Assembly: GCF_002205845.1 (NCBI RefSeq)
Contig: NZ_NISI01000003.1
Span: 124,001 to 188,000 of the forward strand
DNA: 64,000 nt
DNA from: Roseateles puraquae
GTDB taxonomy: Bacteria; Pseudomonadota; Gammaproteobacteria; Burkholderiales; Burkholderiaceae_C
Direction: 5' to 3'
The position numbers and the translations under genes are program-made. Shown here piece by piece: positions 16,744 to 24,262 of this stretch. The notes beneath the pieces are model-generated. The model made no database searches. It was not told the origin of the DNA and saw nothing but the letters and a program-made list of their open reading frames with translations. Each line of letters opens with the position of its first letter. The first letter of the stretch is position 1.

Positions 16744-19437
16744 ATGAAGACCCCCTGCCCTTCCCGCCTCGCCACGGCCGCCGCCCTGCTCGCGCTGAGC
16801 TGTGCCACGCAGGCCCAGACCTCACTGGAGCGGGTGGAAGTCACCGGCACCGCCATCAAGCGCATCGATGGCGAGACGGCGTTGCCGGTGCAGGTCATCA
16901 CGCGGGCCGAGATCGACAAGGCCGGCGTCACGACCGCCGCCGAATTGGTCGCTCGCCTGAGCGCGAGCGCCAACAACCTGACCGACGGCGGCAGCGTGGG
17001 CTATGGCGGCTTTCGGTCGCAGATGGGCCTGAACGCGGCCAACCTGCGCGGCCTGGGCGTGTCCTCGACGCTGGTGCTGCTCAACGGTCGGCGCATGGCC
17101 AACTTCGCGTCGCCCGGCGATGCGGCGGGCGTCGACCTCAACAGCATCCCGGCCGCCGCCATCCAGCGCGTGGAGGTGCTGCTGGACGGCGCCTCGTCGC
17201 TGTATGGCTCTGACGCCATCGGCGGCGTCATCAACTTCATCACCCGCAAGGACTTCAGCGGCGTCGACCTCAACGCGATGGCCGGCAACACGACCGAAGG
17301 CCATGGCGCGGACAAGCGCTCGGCGACCGTGTCGGCCGGCCTTGGCGACTTCGGCCGCGACGGCTTCAACATCTTCGGGGTGCTGGACTTCCAGAAGACC
17401 AAGAGCCTGAACGCCTCCAAGCGCCAGTTCATCAAGGACCTGGACATCCCGGGCCGGCTGCCGGACCTGCTGTCCAGCGCCACCTTCCCCGGCAACATCC
17501 GGCTGTCGCGCTCGCAGTTCAACACGCTCGCCGATGAGGGCTACTCCAGCAACGGCAGCACCGTCATCGATTCGCGCACGGTCAACCCCGCCGCGGCCAC
17601 CGGTTGCAACCCACCGGCCAACCTTTACCTGCCGGACGGCATCGGTGGCGCCGACGGCTGCACCTTCGACTACATGCGCGACATCGAGCTGTACCCGAAG
17701 TCCACCAAGAGCAGCGCCTTCACCCGCGGCATCCTGAACCTGGGTGGCGGTCACCAGCTCTTCGCTGAAGCCTCGGTCGCCCGCGCGCGCACCTTCTATA
17801 CCGGCACGCCGAACCGCGTGGATGCCGACATTGATGTGTCCCTCGTGCCGGCCTTCAAGGGCAGTGCCTTGAACAGCCTGCCGGCCGACGATGAAGACCG
17901 CATCATCACCGTGCGCACCCGCCTGGGCGAGGCTGGCCTGCGCACCAGCGAGCTGGTGGCCAACAGCACGCGCTTCGTCATCGGCACGCAGGGCATCGTC
18001 GCCGGCTGGGACTACGAATGGGCGCTGAACCACAGCACCAGCAAAGTCTCAGACCGCGACTACCAGGGCTACCTGAACGAACAGATGATCCGTGACGGCT
18101 TCAGTGCCGGCACCATCAGCCCCTTCAAGACCTCGGACGCCAAGGGCCGGGCCTTGTACGAGGCGGCACAGATCCGTGGCGAGGTGCGCCGTGCGACCGG
18201 CACCATGGACAGCATCGACTTCAAGGCCTCCAAGGCCCTGATGGCCCTGGCCGGCGGCGACCTGGCCGTGGCGGTCGGTGGCGAGTACCGCCGCGAGAAG
18301 CAGGACTACCACCAGTCCGACGCCCTCAAGCAGGACCTCATCCTCGGCGAGACCTCGCAGGGCCCCGACTCCGATTTCGGCAAGTCGCGCAAGGTCGGTG
18401 CCGTCTTCGGTGAACTGGTGGCGCCCCTCACCAAGCAACTGGAACTGGCTGCGGCGCTGCGCTACGAGCGCTACCAGGTCAGCGGGGGGGCGGTCAGCCC
18501 CAAGCTCGGCCTGAAGTACGTGCCCATGCCGGAGCTGCTGCTGCGCGCCTCGGTGGGCAAGGGCTTCCGCGCGCCCAGCCTGTCGGACCTGTACCGGCCG
18601 GTCACCCAGGGCAGCTCGGCCACGCTGGTCGATCCCGTCTGCCTGGCCGCCGACCCCAGCAACACCGTCACCGACTGCTCCGACATCTGGGCCACGCTCA
18701 ACTACAGCAACCCCAACCTGAAGCCCGAGAAGTCGCAGCAGTTCTCCCTCGGCCTGGTGTTCGAGCCCAAGCCGGGCGTGAGCCTGAACCTCGATTACTG
18801 GAACATCGAGAAGCGCAACCTGATCAGCACGCTGGGTGAGGACGTCATCCTGGGCAACCTCGGCAAGTACGGCCAGTACGTGATCCGCGACGAAGACGGG
18901 GTCATCGACCACATCGACCTCAAGAAGGAAAACCGCGGCAAGGAGCGCATCTCAGGCCTGGACCTGGGCGCCAAGCTCGGCGGCCTGAAGACGTCCTGGG
19001 GCGAGTTCGGCCTGCGGCTCAATGGCACGCTGACGCTGAAGTCCGAACGCCAGACGGGCGACGGCGACCCCTTCATCAGCAACCTGGGCGTGTTCATCAA
19101 CGACGGCGTCGTGCAGCGCTGGCGGCACAGCGTGTCGCTGGACTGGGAGAGCGGCCCCTTCTCGGCCACGCTGTCCAACAGTTATCTGCAGGGCTACAAC
19201 GACCAGCACATCATCGGCAAGCCCGACCGCAAGGTGGCCGCCTATTCGCTGTGGAACCTCTCCGGCGGCTGGGACGTGACCAAGGCGCTCACCCTGCGCG
19301 CCGGCGTGCAGAACCTGGCCAACACCGCGCCGCCGTTCTCGCAGCAGGCCTGGTTCTTCATCTCGGGCTACGACCCGAGCTACACCGACTCGCGCGGCCG
19401 CTTCATCTACGCGAGCGCGAAGTACACCTTCCGCTGA
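16744..19437 (+). CDS. Large TonB-dependent receptor next to the cyanophycinases
   Basis: This 897-residue outer-membrane receptor has a good ribosome site, AAGGAGAG, and a signal peptide of about 24 residues (ALSCATQAQ). The plug carries VEVTGTAIKR, ANLRGLGVSSTLVLLNGRRM and IQRVEVLLDGASSLYGSDAIGGVINFI. The barrel ends in YASAKYTFR. The plug type (AIKRIDGE, LVLLNGRRM) is that of the large oligomer or peptide receptors. Because it is divergent from two cyanophycinase genes I infer that it may import cyanophycin fragments or dipeptides, but receptors of this type also take up sugars and siderophores. Confidence 0.9.
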   Translation: MKTPCPSRLATAAALLALSCATQAQTSLERVEVTGTAIKRIDGETALPVQVITRAEIDKAGVTTAAELVARLSASANNLTDGGSVGYGGFRSQMGLNAANLRGLGVSSTLVLLNGRRMANFASPGDAAGVDLNSIPAAAIQRVEVLLDGASSLYGSDAIGGVINFITRKDFSGVDLNAMAGNTTEGHGADKRSATVSAGLGDFGRDGFNIFGVLDFQKTKSLNASKRQFIKDLDIPGRLPDLLSSATFPGNIRLSRSQFNTLADEGYSSNGSTVIDSRTVNPAAATGCNPPANLYLPDGIGGADGCTFDYMRDIELYPKSTKSSAFTRGILNLGGGHQLFAEASVARARTFYTGTPNRVDADIDVSLVPAFKGSALNSLPADDEDRIITVRTRLGEAGLRTSELVANSTRFVIGTQGIVAGWDYEWALNHSTSKVSDRDYQGYLNEQMIRDGFSAGTISPFKTSDAKGRALYEAAQIRGEVRRATGTMDSIDFKASKALMALAGGDLAVAVGGEYRREKQDYHQSDALKQDLILGETSQGPDSDFGKSRKVGAVFGELVAPLTKQLELAAALRYERYQVSGGAVSPKLGLKYVPMPELLLRASVGKGFRAPSLSDLYRPVTQGSSATLVDPVCLAADPSNTVTDCSDIWATLNYSNPNLKPEKSQQFSLGLVFEPKPGVSLNLDYWNIEKRNLISTLGEDVILGNLGKYGQYVIRDEDGVIDHIDLKKENRGKERISGLDLGAKLGGLKTSWGEFGLRLNGTLTLKSERQTGDGDPFISNLGVFINDGVVQRWRHSVSLDWESGPFSATLSNSYLQGYNDQHIIGKPDRKVAAYSLWNLSGGWDVTKALTLRAGVQNLANTAPPFSQQAWFFISGYDPSYTDSRGRFIYASAKYTFR

Positions 19438-19443
19438 AGTCGA

Positions 19444-19863
19444 TCAGCTGACGAGGGCGCGCACCCAGTCCGGCAGGGCCACGGCCCGGTCGGTCTGGGC
19501 GTCGAACCACAGCGTCGTCGCCCCGCCCTCGGCATAGATGGCGCCGGGCTCGTCGGCGCGCTCCAGCGTGATCCAGGTCTCGAAACTGGTGCGGCCGGGG
19601 TCGCTGACGTAATGCCGCGCCAGCACCTCCCCCGGGCACTTGAGCTGCCGGTAGAAGTTGCAGAAGGCGTTCACGATCACCGGCCCCTGCCCCCCCGGGT
19701 TGGGCGGCGCGCCGATGGCGGTGAGCCAGTCCACGCGGGCAATCTCCAGGTAGCGGAAGTAGATCGTGTTGTTGATGTGGCCCATCGCATCCATGTCGCC
19801 CCAGCGCATCGGGATGCGGCACTCGTAGGTGAGCTTCTTCTCGGCCGGGACGGTGTATCTCAT
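19444..19863 (-). CDS. Acyl-CoA thioesterase, 4HBT hotdog family
   Basis: This 139-residue single hotdog-fold thioesterase has the 4-hydroxybenzoyl-CoA thioesterase signature RWGDMDAMGHINNTIYFRYLE, with the presumed catalytic Asp at 23 or 25. It also has NFYRQLKCPGEV, typical of YbgC/FadM-like enzymes. It should hydrolyse acyl-CoA thioesters in the cytoplasm, but the chain length is not predictable. It starts with an ATGA overlap with the yceH-like gene and stops 6 nt from the end of the convergent TonB receptor gene. Confidence 0.88.
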   Translation of the reverse strand: MRYTVPAEKKLTYECRIPMRWGDMDAMGHINNTIYFRYLEIARVDWLTAIGAPPNPGGQGPVIVNAFCNFYRQLKCPGEVLARHYVSDPGRTSFETWITLERADEPGAIYAEGGATTLWFDAQTDRAVALPDWVRALVS

Positions 19864-20483
19864 GGCTGGATGCCCAGTTCTGCAGCGATGCGGTTCACCA
19901 GTTGACGCAACGAGGCCACCTCGGCGCGCAGCAGGGCCACTTCCTCGTCGCGCGGCTGCGCGACTGCCGCCGCCTGCTCAACGGAGGCCACCGGCCCGCA
20001 CAGCAGATGCGCCCAGCGGGCCTCGCGGGCGCCCGGTGCCTTGGGGAGCTTGACGGCCATGGGCTGTTCGCGCGCGGCGAGCTCTTCCAGGAAGCCCTCG
20101 ACCGACGACACATCGGCAAAGCGATGCAGCCGCTCGGTGTTCTGCCGCAACTCGGCCGCGGTCTGCGGCCCGCGCAGCATCAGCTGGGTCAGCAGCGCCA
20201 CGGCCGCCCCCGGCACGCCCATCGCCCGGGCGAAGTTGTGCTCGTAACGCAGCACCCGGCTGCCGCTGACGGTGTTCACCAGCGACAGGGATTTCAGCTC
20301 CTCCACCGTGGCCAGCACCTCGGCTTCGGACACGTCCATCACGGGGTCGCGTGCCGTCTTCTGGTTGCAGCCGGCGGTGAGCGCATTGGCCGACAGCGGA
20401 TAGCTGTCGGGCACGGTGTGTTCCTTCTCGACGAGGACCGCAAGCACGCGGGCCTCCAGGGGGGTCAGGTCTCGACGGGTCAT
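19860..20483 (-). CDS. YceH family protein (DUF480)
   Basis: This 207-residue protein matches the YceH family throughout: LTPLEARVLAVLVEKEHTVPD at the N-terminus, YPLSANALTAGCNQKTARDPV and LMLRGPQTAAELRQNTERLH. The family consists of two winged-helix domains and its function is not well established. The C-terminal 40 residues form a coiled coil (RDEEVALLRAEVASLRQLVNRI). It overlaps the thioesterase gene by 4 nt and follows the SDR gene by 6 nt, so the three are probably one transcript. Confidence 0.88.
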   Translation of the reverse strand: MTRRDLTPLEARVLAVLVEKEHTVPDSYPLSANALTAGCNQKTARDPVMDVSEAEVLATVEELKSLSLVNTVSGSRVLRYEHNFARAMGVPGAAVALLTQLMLRGPQTAAELRQNTERLHRFADVSSVEGFLEELAAREQPMAVKLPKAPGAREARWAHLLCGPVASVEQAAAVAQPRDEEVALLRAEVASLRQLVNRIAAELGIQP

Positions 20484-20489
20484 GCGCGG

Positions 20490-21272
20490 TCAGACCCCAA
20501 AGCCATCGTCCGCCTGGATGACGGCGCCGTTGATGAAGTGGCTTTCGTTCGCGCAGAGCATCAGCAGCGCCGTGTCCAGATCCTTGGGCTGGCCGACCCG
20601 CTTGCGCGGCAGCAGCTCGATGAGTTTCTTGCCCTGCTCGGTGCCCCAGTGGTGGTGGTTGATCTCGGTGTCGATGTAGCCGGGGCAGATGGCGTTCACG
20701 TTGATGCCGTACTTGCCCCACTCCAGCGCCATCGCGCGGGTCATGTGGATGACCGCCGCCTTGCTCATGGCATAGACGCCGATCTGGCTCAGCACCCGCA
20801 GGCCCGCCATCGAGGCCACGTTGACGATGCGCCCGCCGATGAACGTGCCCGGTGCCGCGCCGCGGGCCCGAGCCAGCATGCGCTTGCCCACCTCCTGCGC
20901 CACGAAGAAGGCGCCGCGCGTGTTGGTGTCCATCACGTAGTCGTAGTCGTTCTCGGTGACGTCGGTCAGGCGCTGGGTGGTGGAGACGCCGGAGTTGTTG
21001 ATCAGGATGTCCAGCGTGCCGACCTCGGTCTCGGCATGCGCGACGGCGGCCTTGATGCTGGCCACGTCCGTCACGTCCAGCTGCACAACGTGGGCGTCGC
21101 CACCGCTGCCTTCAATTTCGGCGCGCAGGTCCTTCAGCCGCTCAATGCGACGGCCCGCCAGCACCACGCAGGCGCCCGCCTGTGACAGGGTGCGGGCGAA
21201 CTGCGCGCCCAGGCCGCTGGAAGCGCCGGTAACCAGGGCCACGCGACCCTCGAGGTTGATGGAATAGCTCAT
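20490..21272 (-). CDS. Short-chain dehydrogenase/reductase (SDR)
   Basis: This 260-residue classical SDR has the NAD(P)-binding motif TGASSGLG at 15-22, NNSG at 92-95, catalytic Ser154 in NVASMAG, and Tyr167 and Lys171 in YAMSK. LAGRRIERL after beta-2 suggests NADP preference through the double arginine. I chose ATG 21272, behind GAGGCAGTCCC, rather than the in-frame ATG at 21302, which lacks such a site. It probably oxidises or reduces a hydroxyacyl or alcohol substrate. Its neighbours (thioesterase, ETF-ubiquinone oxidoreductase) suggest acyl-CoA metabolism, which is inference. Confidence 0.88.
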   Translation of the reverse strand: MSYSINLEGRVALVTGASSGLGAQFARTLSQAGACVVLAGRRIERLKDLRAEIEGSGGDAHVVQLDVTDVASIKAAVAHAETEVGTLDILINNSGVSTTQRLTDVTENDYDYVMDTNTRGAFFVAQEVGKRMLARARGAAPGTFIGGRIVNVASMAGLRVLSQIGVYAMSKAAVIHMTRAMALEWGKYGINVNAICPGYIDTEINHHHWGTEQGKKLIELLPRKRVGQPKDLDTALLMLCANESHFINGAVIQADDGFGV

Positions 21273-21405
21273 GGGACTGCCTCGTGTGTGAATTCCGGCC
21301 ATCCTAGCGGGCTAGAGCCCGGGCACTAAAAAAGCACGATCGTTCGATTTGTGCTCCAGCCTCTCTAGAATCGCGCGCAATTTCAATGCTGCTGGAGACG
21401 TGCGC

Positions 21406-23082
21406 ATGACATCCGAAGAAATCCTGGCCCAGTTCGGCCCCCGCGAGTCCATGGAGTACGACGTGGTCATCGTCGGCGGCGGCCCGGCAGGCCTGGCCAC
21501 GGCCATCCGGCTCAAGCAGCTCAAGGCTGATGCCAACATCGTCGTGCTCGAAAAGGGCTCGGAGCCCGGCGCCCACATCCTCTCCGGCGCCGTGATGGAC
21601 CCGCGCGCGCTGACCGAACTGCTGCCCAACTGGCAGGAACTCGGCGCGCCACTGAACCAGCCGGTGACCGGTGACGACGTGCTCTTCCTGAGCGAGACGG
21701 GCAGCACCCGCACGCCCGACTGGCTGGTGCCGCGCAACTTCCACAACCATGGCTGCTACGTGATCAGCCTGTCCGACGTGGTGAAGTGGCTGGCCCAGCA
21801 GGCCGAGGGCCTGGGCATCGAGATCTTCCCGGGCTTCGCTGCCGCCGAGGTGCTCTACGACGAGCAGGGCCGCGTCAAGGGCGTGGCCACCGGCAACATG
21901 GGCCTGGGCAAGGACGGCGAGCCGACCGACCACTTCCAGCTCGGCATGGAGCTGCTCGGCAAGTACACCATCTTTGCCGAGGGCGCCCGTGGCCACCTGG
22001 GCAAGCAACTGCTCGCGAAGTACAAGCTCACCGAAGGCAAGGACACGCAGACCTTTGCCATCGGCATCAAGGAGCTGTGGGAGATCCCGGCGAACAAGGC
22101 CCAGCCCGGCAAGGTGGTGCACACGGCCGGCTGGCCGATGGAGGGCGACACCTTCGGCGGGGGCTTCCTCTACCACCTGGCCGACAACAAGGTGACGCTG
22201 GGCTTCGTCATCGGCCTGGACTATGACAACCCCTACCTCAGCCCCTTCGAGGAGATGCAGCGCTGGAAGACCCATCCGGCCATCCGCGCCCACATCGAAG
22301 GCGGCAAGCGCATCGGCTACGGTGCGCGCGCCATCAACAACGGCACGCCCCAGGCCCTGCCCAAGACCGTGTTCCCGGGCGGCGCACTCATCGGCTGCGA
22401 TGCCGGCTACCTGAATGCCGCCCGCATCAAGGGCAGCCATGCCGCCATCAAGAGCGGCATGCTCTGCGCCGAGGCCCTGGCCCCGGCGCTGGAAGCCGGC
22501 CGCGCACTGGACGAACTGGCCGCCTACCCCGAGGCCTTCGAGAAGAGCTGGCTGAACGAGGAGCTGCAGCAGACGCGCAACTTCAAGCTGTGGTTCAAGA
22601 AGGGCAAGACCACCGGCCAGCTGATGGCCGGCATCGAGCAATGGCTGCTGCCCAAGATCGGCATCGCCAGCCCGCCGTGGACGCTGCACAACCACAAGGC
22701 CGACAACACCGCCCTGCGCCCCGCTGCCGAATGCGCGCCCATTGCCTACCCCAAGCCCGACGGCAAGCTGACCTTCGACCGCCTCTCCTCGGTGTTCATC
22801 TCCAACACCAACCACGAGGAAAACCAGCCGGCGCACCTGACGCTCAAGAGTGACGCGGTGCCGGTGCAGGTCAACCTTGCCAAGTACGCCGGCCCCGAAA
22901 GCCGCTACTGCCCCGCGGGCGTGTATGAGTTCGTGCCCAACGAGGCCGGTGGCGGCGAGCGGCTGCAGATCAACGCGCAGAACTGCGTGCACTGCAAGAC
23001 CTGCGACATCAAGGACCCGACACAGAACATCGTCTGGGTGACGCCCGAAGGCGGTGGCGGCCCGAACTACGCGGGCATGTAA
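21406..23082 (+). CDS. Electron transfer flavoprotein-ubiquinone oxidoreductase
   Basis: This 558-residue ETF-QO passes electrons from ETF, and so from acyl-CoA and amino-acid dehydrogenases, to ubiquinone. The FAD motif is VVIVGGGPAGLATAIRL. The C-terminal ferredoxin-like domain carries the single [4Fe-4S] cluster through RYCPAGVYEF and NCVHCKTCDIKDPTQNI. The sequence ends GGGGPNYAGM, as is usual for the family. I chose ATG 21406 because GGAGACGTGCGC precedes it; an upstream in-frame ATG at 21349 would add 19 residues that the family lacks. The gene is divergent from the SDR-yceH-thioesterase operon across about 130 bp. Confidence 0.95.
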   Translation: MTSEEILAQFGPRESMEYDVVIVGGGPAGLATAIRLKQLKADANIVVLEKGSEPGAHILSGAVMDPRALTELLPNWQELGAPLNQPVTGDDVLFLSETGSTRTPDWLVPRNFHNHGCYVISLSDVVKWLAQQAEGLGIEIFPGFAAAEVLYDEQGRVKGVATGNMGLGKDGEPTDHFQLGMELLGKYTIFAEGARGHLGKQLLAKYKLTEGKDTQTFAIGIKELWEIPANKAQPGKVVHTAGWPMEGDTFGGGFLYHLADNKVTLGFVIGLDYDNPYLSPFEEMQRWKTHPAIRAHIEGGKRIGYGARAINNGTPQALPKTVFPGGALIGCDAGYLNAARIKGSHAAIKSGMLCAEALAPALEAGRALDELAAYPEAFEKSWLNEELQQTRNFKLWFKKGKTTGQLMAGIEQWLLPKIGIASPPWTLHNHKADNTALRPAAECAPIAYPKPDGKLTFDRLSSVFISNTNHEENQPAHLTLKSDAVPVQVNLAKYAGPESRYCPAGVYEFVPNEAGGGERLQINAQNCVHCKTCDIKDPTQNIVWVTPEGGGGPNYAGM

Positions 23083-23167
23083 CGCCATGGCGGTGGGCTG
23101 CTGACAGCCGGCGGCCCCGCCTGCCTAAACTTGCCGTTCGACGGACATCGACACGGCAGGAGCAGGC

Positions 23168-23983
23168 ATGACCCCAGGCAGCATGCGCGTCGGCATCGGC
23201 GGTTGGAACTTCGAGCCGTGGCGGGAGACGTTCTACCCTGCAGGTTGGCCGCAAGCGCGTGAACTCGAATACGCCAGCCGCCGCCTCTCCGCGATCGAGA
23301 TCAACAGCACCTACTACGGCGCCCAAAAGCCCGCGACGTTTGCCAAGTGGCGTCGGGAAACGCCGGAGGGCTTCGTCTTCTCGGTCAAGGGCATCCGCTA
23401 CGCGACGCAACGCCGCGTGCTTGCCGAAGGCGCCGAGTCGATGCGGCGCTTCATCGGCAGCGGCATTGCCGAGTTGGGCGACAAGCTCGGCCCCCTGCTC
23501 TGGCAACTGGCACCGACCCACCGCTTCGACGCCGCCGACCTGACCGCCTTCCTCGAACAACTGCCCGCCCAGGTCGACGGCCTGCCACTGCGGCATGTGC
23601 TGGACGTGAGGCACGCGAGCTTCCAGAGCCCCGACTACCTCGCGCTCGCGCGGCGCATCGGCGTCGGCACGGTCTTCACCGAATCCGACGACTACCCGCC
23701 AATTGCCGAGCCCACCTCGGACCTCGTCTACGCCCGCGTCATGCGCACACGGGAGGACGAGCTGCTGGGATGCGCGCCCGAGGTCTTCCCGGCGCTGGCG
23801 GCCTCGGCCCAGGCCTGGGCCCAGGGCCGTGAGCCGAGCGGGCTGCCACGCATCGAACCGGGCCTGGCCACGCCGGGCTCGCCGCGTGACGTGTTCATCT
23901 TCTTCATCAGCGGCGCCAAGTCGCGGGCACCAGCTGCCGCCATGGCCTTGCGCCGAGCCCTGGGCGACACGCTGCCCCCTTGA
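23168..23983 (+). CDS. DUF72 family protein
   Basis: This 271-residue protein of the DUF72 (YecE-like) family adopts a TIM-barrel fold and its biochemical role is unknown. Recognisable segments are VGIGGWNFEPWRETFYP at the N-terminus, EINSTYYGAQKPATFAKW, KGIRYATQRR and LDVRHASFQ. AGGAG precedes the ATG. It stands alone between the ETF-QO gene and a sigma-54-like promoter region, with no overlap to either side. Confidence 0.87.
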   Translation: MTPGSMRVGIGGWNFEPWRETFYPAGWPQARELEYASRRLSAIEINSTYYGAQKPATFAKWRRETPEGFVFSVKGIRYATQRRVLAEGAESMRRFIGSGIAELGDKLGPLLWQLAPTHRFDAADLTAFLEQLPAQVDGLPLRHVLDVRHASFQSPDYLALARRIGVGTVFTESDDYPPIAEPTSDLVYARVMRTREDELLGCAPEVFPALAASAQAWAQGREPSGLPRIEPGLATPGSPRDVFIFFISGAKSRAPAAAMALRRALGDTLPP

Positions 23984-24190
23984 CGCCTCCGCCCCAAGGT
24001 GGCGGCCAACAGGCACGGCCATCGGGCGCGACGCCCCAGCGCGGGGCGCAGACGCCACCAATCGTGCTGGCCTGCCCAGCGCCTGAGACCGCGGCCTGGA
24101 CGCCGTTGCCGAGCGCAAGTGCCCATCCAGCGGCACGAATGCACGCTTGCGTCCCATCGAAGGCACCGCGCACCAAGTTCGCATCGCGGC

Positions 24191-24206
24191 CGGCATGTAC
24201 CTTGCT
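24191..24206 (+). promoter_or_regulatory. Sigma-54 (-24/-12) promoter candidate
   Basis: CGGCATGTACCTTGCT matches the sigma-54 consensus TGGCACG-N4-TTGCW with only two mismatches. The GG (24192-24193) and GC (24204-24205) are separated by exactly 10 bp. The predicted start point is near 24217, about 45 nt before the ATG of the sensor-CheW gene at 24263. I see no obvious enhancer-binding dyad in the remaining 200 bp back to the DUF72 gene, which otherwise holds nothing I can assign. Confidence 0.6.
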
Positions 24207-24262
24207 GAAACGCCCGGTTTTGGGCGATGGCCCATGGACGTTTGCGCGAGAGTTCCGAACTG

